Assembly (NCBI GenBank): GCA_037833965.1
Contig: AP031355.1
Coordinates: 26,189,501 to 26,253,500 of the forward strand
Reading direction: 5' to 3'
DNA length: 64,000 nucleotides
DNA from: Marchantia polymorpha subsp. ruderalis
Lineage: Eukaryota > Streptophyta > Marchantiopsida > Marchantiales > Marchantiaceae
Numbering within the stretch: position 1 is the stretch's first letter; every line of letters begins with the position of its first letter. The notes under the pieces are model-generated. The model saw only the letters and a list, made by a program, of their open reading frames with translations. It did not search any database and was not told where the DNA came from. Position numbers and translations under genes: made by a program. Below, in pieces: positions 1 through 12,957 of the stretch.

Positions 1-91
1 TTAACATCATAAGATTCACGCTTTGGATGCAATCTTCGACAGGGTCGATATGTCATTATGATGAACAACTTAAACTGCAAGCGCACCAAAG

Positions 92-2804
92 TCACACCTC
101 ACTGGTGTGGAAAGTCTCCTCGGATTCCTCCTCGTCATCATCATCATCAAGATCATCTTCTTGAGAATCCCCTTCAGAAGAACTCTGTGACGCTCCTTCC
201 AGGAGATCTGTGTCGAGATTTCGTTTGGCAAGGTCTAAATTTGAATCCATCAATCTGCACCACACATAAGAAGCTATGACTTTCCATAAAGCGACAAGAA
301 GCGACAAACCGTTGGAAATCTTTAAACAGAGGAATTGCAGTGGCGGAATTTGTATATATTTGTGAATTATAAGGATTATATCTGCTAACTTTTAACTAAA
401 ACCAGCTCCGGTACACGCACCTCATAACGGATCCCATCTCACCAACCTTGGATTAGAAGGCAAAATCCACATATCAGCACACGGCACAGCTAGACCTAGT
501 AAGACAAAATGAGTAAGAACAGAATTACCTTGAGCTGGAATGTAAAACTGCCTTTGCTTCTACAACTGGGTTGAGCATATCGTGTGACGAATTGTTGACA
601 GTCACACAGAGACTGACTCCAATCGTCGGATCTTCTTCTTCGGTCTTTTTAACTTCCTCTGCTGTTCCAATCGGTGGGCAAGAACCCCCATCGCATGCTT
701 CTCCCGCAGGTTCTATATTCATCACAGGCTTCTCAGCCAGCTGAACATCAACCCCTGGCTTGCAGTCTGGCGGCCTGGAGAGATAGGTGAGAGATGTTCT
801 GAAAGAATCCGAAGAGAGCGAATTATTTAGGCATGATAAAAACTTGAAGATATTCAAAGATCTATCTAAATCCTGATAGCAATGGGTAAGTTGAGTTCAA
901 AGTTTTCCCGTTCACGTAGAAATTACTAGCTCCTGGAGAAGCAAATGTATAAACGCAGGCGCATAAAATAAATTATAGGCTCTTGAAAGTAGACGCAGGG
1001 TATGTTTAGCTAAACAGCCCGCAGAGCCACAATGTGCATCACTCCTCTACAAGGATAAATTGGCTCAGGGTAACAGCGTTCCCTTCGGCCCCTACCACAA
1101 AATTGCGTTCGTACAGATACCGGGATGTACAAGGACACTCTTTAAGACTTCGACATGGAATTGCAGACCTCAAATTCGCTCCCAACATAAATAGACTCAT
1201 CCCCGGTTTTATACACTGTGCTTCTACCTGGAATTAGAAAGAACAAGAGCTTCTGCTCCTCCACCTTGACTCTGCGTTGAAGTCTTGCCACCCGATGAGG
1301 AGTCGACAACTACATCTCTCACAGCCTCAGCGATTTCTGAAACTTCACAAGGTTCTTCAACAAGGTTGACAACTCTAACAATCGTGTCCCTGCACATCCA
1401 GAAAGATCAAGTCCTAAATTTTACAAACATGTCTCTGTTATCACTAACTCGATAATTAGACGGCAAAGTCAACTCCAAACATTTCCATAAACCTCAACTC
1501 AAGCACCACGTAAGGCAGTGGCTCCCATCAAAGGTTGACTCAACAAGTACAATAATATTAACACAATCAGCGATCATGGACGATCATTGATTCCCGAGTT
1601 TCAGCCTTCCTATGAGACGTCATTGTCCAAATGACGAAGCTGAGTACGATCTGATCACTTCCGACTACACTGTTTTGCTAGTACAGTTTTGCATTTCATG
1701 GACCACACTGGACTCAAATGTGGTCAGCCTGAGTTCTGCCAAAGCTCTGGACCAGCTCTACAAGGAAAAAGGCATTTCTCAAAGAAGCACACGTTGAAGG
1801 ATGGACTTGATTAGACAAAAAGAACTTAAACATCACTTAAAATAGCCCAAGACTTTAAGAATGACGGACTCAATATTCCACAAAGGCACAAATGTGTAGA
1901 ATAATTCGACGAAACCTTGAGAATACCTATGCTGAAGGAGGTTTTCCGCCTGCGTGTCAACACATACTCTGGAATCCTCTGCTAGAGATTCGTCACGATT
2001 GGCAGTAGTTTGAAAGACATTTTCTTTAACCACTGCCATCTGCTCCTGCTTTTCCAGGTTTCTGTCCAAGTTCTGGCATGGAGCACAAGATCCTGAGTCG
2101 AAAGTCCTGAAAATATAGGAATCAAGTTCAAGAACCACCTCAACAACTTTAAACCCATGTATTAAGAAATCGCATATTTTTCGACAGCGCAAAAGAAGGC
2201 TTCGATCAACATGAGAACACATCAAGGCAAGGTTACACCAAGTAGACAAACAACCATGAAGAAAAAAAGTGAAAAAAGACTCAAAACCTCGAAGAATTCA
2301 AAAGCTTGGTCTTTAAGAGTATGTTAAATATAAGCAAAACTTTCCATGATTTCGCGTCTGAAAGAATAGGATGTTTCCTATGTCTAATGTCAAAGCCTTG
2401 AACAGTAAAAAGGTTCTAGATTGAAATAGATGTCCTAAACCAACGCGTGGGTTCTACTTCAAGAACAACAGAATGGATATAAAAACCTCAAACGACTCAC
2501 CCTGAACGATGTGAACACACATCTTCGTCGGCTTTGGATATATTTCGTAATTCAACAATTTACAACAATTCGCAAATAGAAATAAAACGAATTTATTTGT
2601 ATTTGCAATTATCTAGATATTTCTTCAAATCAGATGAAGTCATGAGATGAAGAAGTTGAAACATATAGCTCTTACTTGGAATCATCGGATAGAATACACG
2701 TTGGCACCACTCGACGAACTTTCGATTTATCAACTTTGACAACCTGTTGATGACTCGCGATCGAGAGAATGTCATTGTCGATGTTGAGGGCATGATCCTG
2801 CAGC
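92..2804 (-). CDS. Acidic protein, C-terminal five exons
   Basis: I assembled five exons on the minus strand from splice signals: 2804-2676, 2106-1927, 1389-1228, 774-529 and 254-92 (TGA stop). Every junction has AG before the exon and GT after it, and every intron is phase 2, so the frame stays open through 880 coding bases. The product is rich in Glu, Asp and Ser and has no membrane segment. Its last exon ends in a strongly acidic run (a stretch of about ten consecutive Asp/Glu residues near the C-terminus), and the middle exons carry spaced cysteines. Such composition suggests an intrinsically disordered nuclear or cytosolic tail, but I do not recognise the family from this part. The four internal exons are multiples of three (129, 180, 162 and 246 bases), so skipping any of them would keep the frame. 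The upstream exon is probably 7885-7701. The consistent splice phase is the main support; I have no homology evidence for these five exons. Confidence 0.6.
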
Positions 2805-5800
2805 CTGCTGATTGTGAAGGCCAATGTAGCCAACTAAGTATTCTCAACTATTAACGACAATAAACAGTCTTCATAACCACAGCTTAAAATAAACTGTAAA
2901 ATATTGTCCTCAGCCTTAGCTACATTGAGCAGGGACGCAACGAGCAGATCCTATACAATACTAATCTGCTCTGTACAAGCTACTGTTCGACGACAAAAGA
3001 CAAACTTCCAACTTATCAACCTGGAAAGACAGCTGCTTTCTCAAGAAAATGGTGTGTGAAATCCTCACTTCGCTCCAGCATTCCGGTTTCTAATAAAAAC
3101 GAATATTCATCTTAATGCAACGCGCAAAACCTCAAACTAAACAACAACGCGAGTGTGTACCAATAGAAGAGATATTGAAATACTCTGATAATTATTTCCT
3201 AGTATTTCCTAGAAGCGAAAAGGATTGTTTGATGTTTTGTGAATTGTAACTTCCCAAGCCGCCATACCGCCAGGCTTGTGTCCACATGTCCACTCTAAAA
3301 ACAACTCTGAACTATTGTGAAGGAAGAACATGTAGCCAAGACTGAAAGATGTAAATTTGTTAAGGTACAAGTAAAAGATGCAGATAGATATTAACTGTGA
3401 AACGCAATCCTTAAAAAAGAAATGTCCAAAGCATGATCGCCCTGATAAATCATCACACCCAAAGGTCATAGCAGTGGAGATAGTACATGATCAGACGCAA
3501 GGGCTTAGCATCCAAGATTCGGAAGCAACACGTAATCTACGTCCAACGTCTCAAAGTTTATGGCAAAATGTACTAGATAAAAAGTAACAAGAAGACTACA
3601 ATAGTAAAAGTGGGACGTATCATGAATGGACTAAAGCTGTAAGATGATTAAAGACAACCAGATGCATCAGTTCGAAAAGCCTAGTAGCGGCAGATCGGTG
3701 GAATACAGTGAGGAGACCACCTGTCGTAATGACAGTGGTGGGAGAACTAACTGTGCAGTATAGATGAACCAGTCCGACTCAAGATTATCCTCCAATGACC
3801 ATAAGAACAGGAAGCGTCATTTCCAGTGGCGTAGACTCGGCTCCTCCATGAGTGCATAGCGTGATGCATAGATTTCGGTATTGGACCGCGAGGGGGCTGA
3901 GAATTACTCAAAGCACAACAAGCCATTAGGTGGAAACCGAGGTTGTTGCCGAAACCGATATGACATATTGCCTACTACGAACATGACATGAGGAAGAGCG
4001 AAATAGCAAGTGCTACGACTGGAAACAATAGTGATTGAAGAGCGACGAAACTGGAGTGAAATAAACCATGAATTATAACCAGAAGAACAGTATTTCACTG
4101 TAAATGACATTCAGAAAAACCATCAACTATATATTCGACCGCCGAGAAGTCTATACAAAGGTCGTGGTGTTCCGGAAATCAGAGTAAACGCTGTATGATG
4201 TTCAATCTATACGTGATCTTCCAGGGTTACTTCGATACTCATGTACATATTATCTAGAATGAAATCTAACCAAGTCATGAGGACTTCTGGAGACAATGAC
4301 AGTGCGCGACAGTCGGAAACCTCTGGACAGGGTCGAGCCCAACCAGATGCAGTGGTGAACTTGCTGTGGTCGATGTAAAGTAGGTCCCTCTGTTTATTTA
4401 AAGAAACATGAGAGAAAAGATTTGAAACTAGGGTGGCCATCCTCTGTTATGCATCAATAAGGTTAATATTAGTGTAGAGGGTGGTAGAGCAGTAGCATGA
4501 GAGTATTGCTGGAAGCGTCGTAGCCTAGATAGATCTGTACATGTCAGCTGGATATCATTAACAGCACTTGGTGTAGCACCACACAATCGCATCGAATAGC
4601 AGCTGCTTTTAAATTAAAAAGGAATCGTAAAAGACCAACGTGAAAGGATCCGGAAGGCGCCGAAGTGCTCTTCGTGAGATCTGACGAATCTGTGAAAACC
4701 AGAAGTAAAAGCTTGAAGTGAGATAGTTATGGGCGGAACTGCGGAACTTTGTGAATCATGCGTATACAACAAGGAGAGTGGCAGTAGAAAGCATGTGACA
4801 ACAGCGGGTAAAAACATAGTAAGTGATGAGATGAACAAAACGAAGAAGTTAAGATAAGAGTTATGTGGAGGGTAAGAATGCAGGAGGAGCCACTTGACAA
4901 TACTCACATAACTTGTGGCCCATCGTCTTGGAATATTTAGAAACAAACAGGATATGATGGAAGAGAGAGCGCGCAACCGAGGGTAGCGTTACAATAACCG
5001 AGGGTAACAATAAAGATCGAATTTCTTGATAGACACTATGGGTTGACAAGATAGGTGAGATCTCATGGAACCAGAGGACTATAAGTGATAAAGGGGGTCC
5101 AGAGGTTGTAGTAAAATATATGATGAAGTATCTAAAAATAGTCGCATATGTAATAAAGATTGTCTACAGGCCAAACAGGATATATTCCGATCTATAATAC
5201 GCACTAGAACAGACAACGACCAAAACGTAGGCATTCATCCCAATATTGAACTCAAAGATAATTTTAGTTTGTCCAAGAGCAGCGAATGCACATTCTTAAC
5301 TAAGACCACAACGTCAGAAAAATCACCGGATAGCGTACGAAGATGACTATTCGCGCAACTATGGACGGTCATGTGTGCATCCAAAAAGCAAGAATCACCA
5401 TGAAAATGTCCGGTGCAGTCAGAACAAAGCGAGGATGTAATGATTTATGTAAACACTGTAACATCATCAGTTCCCATCACGGTGCGAAGTAGCTTGGCAA
5501 CAGTACAGTCCCACATTTTGTATTACTCAAGACATGCAAGGAAGCAAAGTAGAGGTCAACTGTTCTGCACTTGTAAGCTCCCCCCATCCTCTAGCTTCAG
5601 AACTTCCTACCATCCTGTAACAGGAAACTATCCTCAGAAACGCAGAGGAAGGGAAAAAAACGCAGGAGTCATTGAACTGTATTTACAAAGTCCGCTAAAC
5701 ACAATTTACTTATCGTGGTATGAACGGCTTCCTAGAGAATATCGAAGCTAAAACTCTATGGGCTAAACGCATCTTGTAATTTGGTGTGTTATGATGTGTG

Positions 5801-7700
5801 AACAAGGTGACATTTGCCTGAACTCAATGCTTGCCAGAAGTTGCAATTCTAGAAAGTCTCTGGTCCTGAGATATTTCTATCTCCAGCTTCAACTGATATT
5901 GAAGAATGGAAAGTAAGGAACATGGGGCAAAGAGATAAGAGAAAGGGCTCGGTAATGTGAACTCCGTCGTTTTTTATAGACCTCTCTGTGGATATTAATT
6001 CAACGTTTGTGTAACGCCCAAGTCCTTGAAGTTCCGGGAAGATGTGGATGGTAACGTTCAATTTGCAAAATTCTTCAGAAATACGATTCCGTTGGAATGC
6101 TGATTATAGACGACTCTTATCATCGAATCCTAGATCATCTACATGTCTTCTGGCATGAAGTAGAAGGCTGATCAAATGGTCCTGGCCAGGGATCGACATC
6201 AGGTGTTCTGTAAAGACAGCTCATATGCAAAATCCAAAAAAAAAAGTGACTAGACAGGCCAACTGAATTCAATAGTAGTGGAATACATCTTGCTTGTTTG
6301 TAGATGGATGGAGCATCATCGAAAAATCGAATTTTTTTCTTGTCCGATGAGATCTTACCAAAATTGACTCGTTCCCTGAAGTGATGCGCTGGTGATGCGC
6401 CTTATAAATGATTTCAGATTTGCTCGGAATTCACCGTGAGGCACGGGATCCTCTTGATGTCTCAACGAGGTGAGGAACCAATTCGTGAATAAATTGAAAA
6501 TTATTTAGATAAGACAGGAAAGAGACACAGTGAGGCTTTAAGGGTAACAAATCAATGAAAGCAAGTATATGAGCGAGAAATGTTCTAACAATGTTCTAAT
6601 AAAGGGTACGTATTTGTCGTGGCTTCAAGAAAATCGGTACCAATAAATCATTAACGCAAAGAAGAAGGCGAAGCAGGAGAAAACGACATTGAGACAGGTG
6701 AATCAAAAGTGGCATAAAAGTATAGTTCATAAGTATGTACAGAAAAGTTAGTGAGGAAGACTGCGCAGTTAGTCTCCATAGGGATGCCTATGACTCGCTT
6801 AAAAACCTCATCATGAGAAGTAAGCTGTAAGCTGTAAGCTGTTCACTAAGTAGTCTAAACATTGGTTCAGATCTGAAGCACAAACAAATCGCTGGTCCTG
6901 ACTACTCTTAGTGAAGTCAGACGGGAAGCAGAACAATTTCCAACAGACAGCTAGAATTTTCAATAAGAACTATGGATCTGGCATTTCACAATTCCTGGGA
7001 ACACTACAATCTCTCTATTTGATCCTGGGGATTGAAGTCAGAAAGCACAATATCGGTATATCAAAAAGCAGAAGAAGCAAAGGAGAAATGGTTCTGAGAA
7101 AGGACTAGCCGTATTCATTAAAACGTCAATGACACTTGTAGAATCATTTAGCATCCACAGAACCGGAGTTCGAATTGTACATAGATTCATGACAGCTTGT
7201 AAGCAATAAGAACAATGTGGATCCATCATACTTCAGTAAAGAGATGGATCCACTCTTTAGCCATTCATTCAGTCTGCATCTACAGCCTCGCAGAGAACAG
7301 AGAATGGAGCTATCGTAGTCGAAAAATAGTTCACTCCGTCCTCCAGGAAACATAACAATTCACAATATTTCAAACCACATTCCTCCAAATCGTAAAATTC
7401 TCTACTTCGTCGAAGCCTCGCTGGGCAGAAGGTCGTTGGAGAGCCAACCAACACAATAGAGCACACGCAACTCATCCAGAACCATGAAATGCATATCTGT
7501 GATGGCACTCGTTGTCTCCTTCTTCTTAGTGAGGAGATTGGTAAACAAACTTCTCATTTTTCGTTCGATCACCTTGAATTAAGAGCGCCCTCAACCCATA
7601 GTTTGATGTAAATGTCCACATTTCAAGAATGCAGGACTAGCATAAAATAATACAGGGGAAAATGAACGAAACAACAAAAAACTCGATCGAGCTTACTCAC
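2805..7700. other. Long intron-like gap between exons
   Basis: This 4.9-kb stretch separates the proposed first and second exons of the acidic-protein gene. It has ordinary base composition and many short open frames on both strands, none with a recognisable domain or good start context. A weak Ty1/copia-like peptide lies near its right end and is listed separately. A small triple repeat of TAAGCTG occurs near 6,824-6,842. A missed exon with the second half of the zinc ribbon could be here. Confidence 0.4.
6960..7110 (+). mobile_element. Possible Ty1/copia reverse-transcriptase relic
   Basis: A short plus-strand peptide here contains a Leu-Gly-Ile-Glu-Val core in a context like the conserved block near the end of copia reverse transcriptases. 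No LTRs, integrase or other parts were recognised around it. If real it is an old, heavily broken fossil inside the putative intron. The match is short and could be chance. Confidence 0.22.
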
Positions 7701-7885
7701 CTGTTTACGGCACCATGAGTCAAACATTGGGAGCATTGATCATTGAGCGAAGCACATCCTTGCAACAGCTTCTCTGCAAGAGCTGCGCTGGTATCATCAA
7801 ATTCTCTGGTCCGCTCCGTGGCAACAGTTCCCGACTGTAACTCCGAACAATCATGTCCGCCACCACTCGAACTTTCAACTTCCAT
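7701..7885 (-). CDS. First exon, p27/SSSCA1-like zinc-ribbon motif
   Basis: The exon opens with ATG at 7885 and ends at a good donor (CAG then GTGAGT) at 7701/7700, again in phase 2. It encodes about 61 residues. Residues about 33-53 read A-x-L-A-E-K-L-L-Q-G followed by a C-x2-C pair, which resembles the start of the Auto_anti-p27 (Sjogren syndrome/scleroderma autoantigen 1) zinc ribbon found in land plants. In that family a second Cys pair follows on the next exon; I could not find it in the next 4.9 kb. Joining this exon directly to 2804 keeps the frame and gives a 354-residue protein. Either an exon was missed in the long intron, or the ribbon is incomplete. The family assignment is tentative. 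The region upstream (7,900-8,280) is moderately GC-rich and is the likely promoter. Confidence 0.42.
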
Positions 7886-8099
7886 CCTCCGGTCAAAAGC
7901 TCCGTCCCTTCTCTTTCTGCCTCGTCCTCAAATTGACCGCACAAAGAACGACAAAAAAACTTGCCTCCCAGCGTCACTGACAGACCGACCGACTGTCTGA
8001 AATCTAGTGCGCAAACCATTACCTCAGCTCAAAATCCAATAAACACCAACCTAAATTTTGCGCTGTTATTCCAACCGATCAGAAGCACTGCGTCTGCGA

Positions 8100-11000
8100 A
8101 CTAGCTCTTCCGAATCCAAAATTGTAGCCTGACTCAATTCGATGAGTCGACATCACACGAGACTCGTTCGTGCTCCTGCGACAGGCGCGAGTGACAAGGA
8201 ACTCGTCAGAGAAGAACGAGGCCTGCTTTTCGAGTTTTCCTTGTTTCTCAGACCCAAGCTAACGGCCTTAGGCTAATCTTCTTTCTCTTCATATTTTCAA
8301 ACTAGTCCAGCCATGACTTTGCTTCGAGTCAAACTCATGCATTGCATGTCGTGTTCACAACAACCAAAATTGTACCCCATCCCCTACGGTTGGGAAGGCA
8401 GATTTTAATTTCTTCCACTGCAACTTCACGAATAGTACAGTAAAATGCTCCACTGCATTTTGAATGGTGATATTGGAATTTCAATGTTGAATTTTCTTAT
8501 TTCCATTTTCTTGTTATTACATGTGATTAAGCTTTATAGAATCTTCTTATTTTTCCTCTTTATTTATTCTCCATTTTAGTATAATCACATTTCCAACAAT
8601 CTTTAAATATTATGTTGAAAATTATTTAAAACTGAATAAATTATATTACGGAATAATTAATTTCTACAAAATATGACAATTTTGAACTTAGATCCATATA
8701 TTTTGAGTTAAGTCAAGTATTAGTCAGATCTAATTAATTTATGAATTACGATATAAAAAAGTAATCATATAATGAGAAATTTAGGGTTTCAATAACTGAT
8801 TTGTAATGTTTCCTGCAATTATGTTACAGACACAAATTGATTAAGTAAGTTTTTGACGATGTCTGTATTTGTGAATATTAAATTTCATCCAATAAAAGTA
8901 TTAAAAAATGGTACAAATAACCATTTGCAATGAGTTGTTTTCAATGAGTACTTTGATTTACAACAATATGTTTTTTTTTTTATTTCATTTTGCAGATATG
9001 AATCATATATTCATAAGTACAACATAAGGAGAAAATCTTGTCCAACATGATTTTTAGTTTCGGAACCAAATAAAATTATCACTATAGTTAATTAAATAGT
9101 CATGCATACATATTTTAACTTTTGTCATTATAGCTATTTTTTACTTTTTTTTTCAAAGTCACGTAGGTAGTCAAAGATTAGATTCATCGTTGAAAACATC
9201 CGTATTGAACACTTCAAAAATCATTTTCTTTTATTTGATAGCCAAACATAATACAATATAACAAGGTATTTGGTTTGAAATGTTTCTCATATAATTTTTT
9301 TAATTCGATAATCTCTGACAAATACTATTGATAATTTTGATCATCAAACTTATTTATTTAATAATAAATAATGATGCAAAGTGTCGAAATGATGACGCAA
9401 ACAAACCAAAAATGATTAATTTTTTTTTCCTAAACATCTATAATAATTTACTACAACATTAAATTGCACATCAACATTTTTTATTTGAAATTAGTCACAT
9501 AATGAATGGCAATATCAAACAATTTGGTAGTTAACAATGCTAATGTTAATAAAGAAATAGTAAGAGCTACGCAAACAAGAAGGTGGATGATTTGATGATT
9601 AATACAAAGGTACTAACTATATCTTAAATATTATATGAACATGAAAATTATTGATTACATAGATAATAATGATTACAAATGTTAACATATGAGAGAAAAG
9701 ATTTCTATCTAACCAATTTAAGAATAATTATTTAGATCATTTAATACATGATTATATCAAGTAAAACCTGTTGAATATTTCAAAATAAAAGATTTTATTT
9801 TTTATATTTGAGCACATGAATTTGCAGGAATAAATCAGATAATTTTTTATTGAATATATTTATTATAATCCACAATATAGTAACGTTGAATCAAAATCTT
9901 TAAATCAAATTGGCAATCTCAAGTTTAATATTGTATGAATTTTTTTTAAATGTATTAAACAGTATAAACAATAAACTAAACACGGTAAATTTTATTTTAT
10001 ATCAAATTAGATTATATTTCAACAATATGTAAAAATGTTGATTATAAATGCAACATTTAATGAAAATAATTTGTTATTTTATTATTAATACTTTTCTTGA
10101 ATAAATGTATTCAATTATGTATAAAAGAATATTTTTTAACTGAAATACTTATGCTACTTAATTTTCATAGACAGACATAATTTTGACATTGAATATAATT
10201 ACGATTTAACTAAAAACTAAAAAAAATTTGGTTTTAAAAAATTATTATCCACATAAGTTTTAATAGATAAAATTGATAATTCAAAATCTAGTTGTTGTTT
10301 ATGTCTGAATCAATTAAAACTGACTTATTTAATATTTAGTCTTTTATTTTGATTGTGATCTACTAAAAATTTAAACTAAATTTGGATGCTCGGATATTCA
10401 TGTTTCAGCCATTAGTTTGATATATATTTGTACATGATATAAAATTAAATAAACGAATTAAACATTTAAAAAATTTATTAAAGTGCATTTCTGCATTGAA
10501 TTTTAGACTATTCCTAGTATAATCATTTTGATGGAATTATGAGTGGATCAATTTTTGTAATTGGAAATTAGAATTACAATTTAATATTAGTATTTTGTAA
10601 TTGAAGCTAAATAGCACATGATTTCTATATTAGACAAAATATAAGTTATTACTAATATATCTATATAAATATATATATATATATATGCAGTATGCTAGAC
10701 GCTGTCATCAATGACATTATACATTCGAAATGCATAGATGAAATTACTGCATTTGTAAAAACTAATAACGTTGTTACTCAGAATGTTATTTGCTTGCTTG
10801 GAATTGATTTCAAAGTAGGTATTGAACTAATTTGACTCTTTCTAGAATATTAAGATATAGATGTCTAAATCAACATGAGGTTATAATCGTTTTTATAGAT
10901 AATTGATTCAATACATAGATGAACATTAATTTCTGAGACTTTAGTAAAATGTTCTCACATTGCTTTATCATAAATTCGATAGTTTAAAAAATTTCAAATT

Positions 11001-11300
11001 TCTCCAAAAAAATTTATTCAATATTCTTCAAATAAATAAACTTAATCAACTCAATAGTCATTGTTCACACATGCAAATTTTTTTTATTTGAAATCTGAAT
11101 TTATCTACCCATATATAACAATTACTAATCTTGTATCAACAGCTACCCATTTACCATTCTAACACTTGATTCACGTGTGTGGCTTACATCATCAAGTATC
11201 ATAAAAAACACTATATACTTGTTTGTATAATGAGAAACTTTGCTTTTCATTTTGAATATTCATTATCCATCTACAAACATGGTTGATTCTAGATTTAAAA
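8100..11300. other. AT-rich gene desert
   Basis: From about 8,280 the composition shifts to strongly AT-rich with many homopolymer A and T runs. I see no open frame of 60 codons or more on either strand, no RNA gene and no clear mobile-element core. A short AT dinucleotide run lies near 10,670-10,686. The leftmost part (8,100-8,280) is still moderately GC-rich and probably belongs to the upstream region of the 7,885 exon. Confidence 0.7.
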
Positions 11301-12957
11301 AACATTCACACACTTAAGCTATGAAATTATAAAACCAAAGAATCTACTCGGTGAATATAATATAATGAGAATTTTCGTATACATCGGTGGGAAAGTTTTA
11401 ATAATGAGAAGTTTTGTACAGCATGTTGGAGTTTGATGAGATCTGGGATTATAGAGTAAATGATCAGTCTGTTTTTTCCAAAGTGAACTAGCTTTTTAGT
11501 GGACTTAGGAAGAAAGGTTGTGTTGTGACATATTGCGTGAACAGCGTTATTTTTATCGGATTTTTTTGAATTTTGGTATGTATCCCGTCCCTTAGTTTCC
11601 ATGGAAAATTTTCCATGGCCCTCTACTCGTGGACTGATTTTTCGGTCAACATCCCAATCATTATATATAAAATGTTTCGCCGGACAAACTAAGCTCGGCA
11701 TCCCAAAAAAAAAACGGTAACAACAACGGATATGTATGGCCCTTGTCTCTTTCAATGCCAACACCGACTTGTCACCTGGTGCACAAATCACAAACCTTTA
11801 ACAGGATAAAAGTCAAGACGATTTTTATATTTCTCGTACACCATGCTCTCGGGAAAATTCTGATTCTCCTTGAAACTGGCGTCTTAACTCTCCCAAACGC
11901 TATCTTCTTACGATGTACTTCGGTCTTGATCACTGCATTTTCCTGTGTGGTCACTTCAGCTAATTTTATCACGCTTGTCGATGCTGAGAAGTCTCAGAGA
12001 CAGTGGACAGAATTAAATTTCAAGCAGAAAGCGACAACGTAGTATACAGTGCACAGAGTGTCGAGGAAACAATTATCCAAAGGTTTTGCGCATGCACTTC
12101 GATCGCTGGTAATAGAATCTTCACCAGCTGAGCTAAAAAGATGAAAAATATACCTGACATCAAGTAGCCTCCACAAAGCTTCGAGGTCATAGGTTGAACC
12201 TCATCTAGAAACTTTAAGATAACATAATCTTCTATAGACTATTGTGGACTCAGGAGTGCTAAATTTTCTGGAAACTCTACAAACTCTTGCTTTGTGCTCA
12301 AAGAGCACAAAGCAAGTCAGTTCAAAAACCTGTTATATATGTTAGATATGTACAGTTTTTCTGATGGAACTCACTTCAGTCTTCTCCTGAAGTAATAAGA
12401 AGATGCGATTGATGTAAAAGATTAAGTCTTGAAATCACACTAGAAATCACACTCTCATCAAACAGAACAATATTAGGCAACGAAGTATAGTTATCCACTG
12501 CAGAGCGTGCTGTAACATTGATAATATGACTGACATTACGAATTTAACGATAGTAATATCAAAGACTACAAACTTTACGAATTATATTACACCAAAAATG
12601 TATACTCAGCTGGCAACAAGCTGCATGTCCCATCGAGACCAACGAGTTGAGAATAAATGCTCCTGTCCTTTTCAGATCCTTATTCTCTCAATCGATCGTG
12701 TCCCGGTCTCTCCGCGGCAGGCTTTGCCAGCAGCTTCCAAGGCAGTAGATCCAGAAAGACAAATCTCAGGAATTCAAGAAGCAGTACTGTGAGCTCTCAA
12801 CTTGTCTAAATTGCTGTGGTCACTGTCGGACGAGTGGTAAAAGTGTGACTAACTCTGCCAGACTAATTTTGATAAATTGAGCTCCTTTGTGTGGTTTGGT
12901 CACTGGTCATGGCTAAACCCTATGAGATCACGGACAACCCTGAAATGTCGTCGTAGA
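11300..12957. other. Intergenic stretch, unrecognised open frames
   Basis: Base composition becomes more balanced here. A minus-strand open frame at 11,791-11,327 (about 154 residues) is the longest, but it has no recognisable domain, low-complexity flanks and a non-ATG first codon. I do not call it a gene. A perfect hairpin at 12,286-12,316 is listed separately. The last few hundred bases are the 3' flank of the minus-strand gene ending at 12,958. Confidence 0.4.
12286..12316. repeat. Perfect 14-bp hairpin, 3-nt loop
   Basis: The arms 12,286-12,299 and 12,303-12,316 are exact reverse complements (left arm CTTGCTTTGTGCTC) around an AAA loop. It has no run of T after it that would mark a simple terminator, and it sits in non-coding DNA. 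Its role is unknown; a foldback remnant of a small transposon is one possibility. Confidence 0.85.

Noticed and set aside
5413-5751. 112-codon plus-strand open frame inside the long intron-like gap
   Set aside because: No domain, poor start context, and it lies opposite the strand of the surrounding gene.
7269-7520. A YCVG-containing peptide on the minus strand, considered as the missing half of the p27-like zinc ribbon
   Set aside because: It lacks the second cysteine in the right place, and no acceptor joins it in phase with the donor at 7,700.
11327-11791. 154-codon minus-strand open frame
   Set aside because: No recognised domain, no ATG at the frame start, and no repeat or homologous copy supports it.
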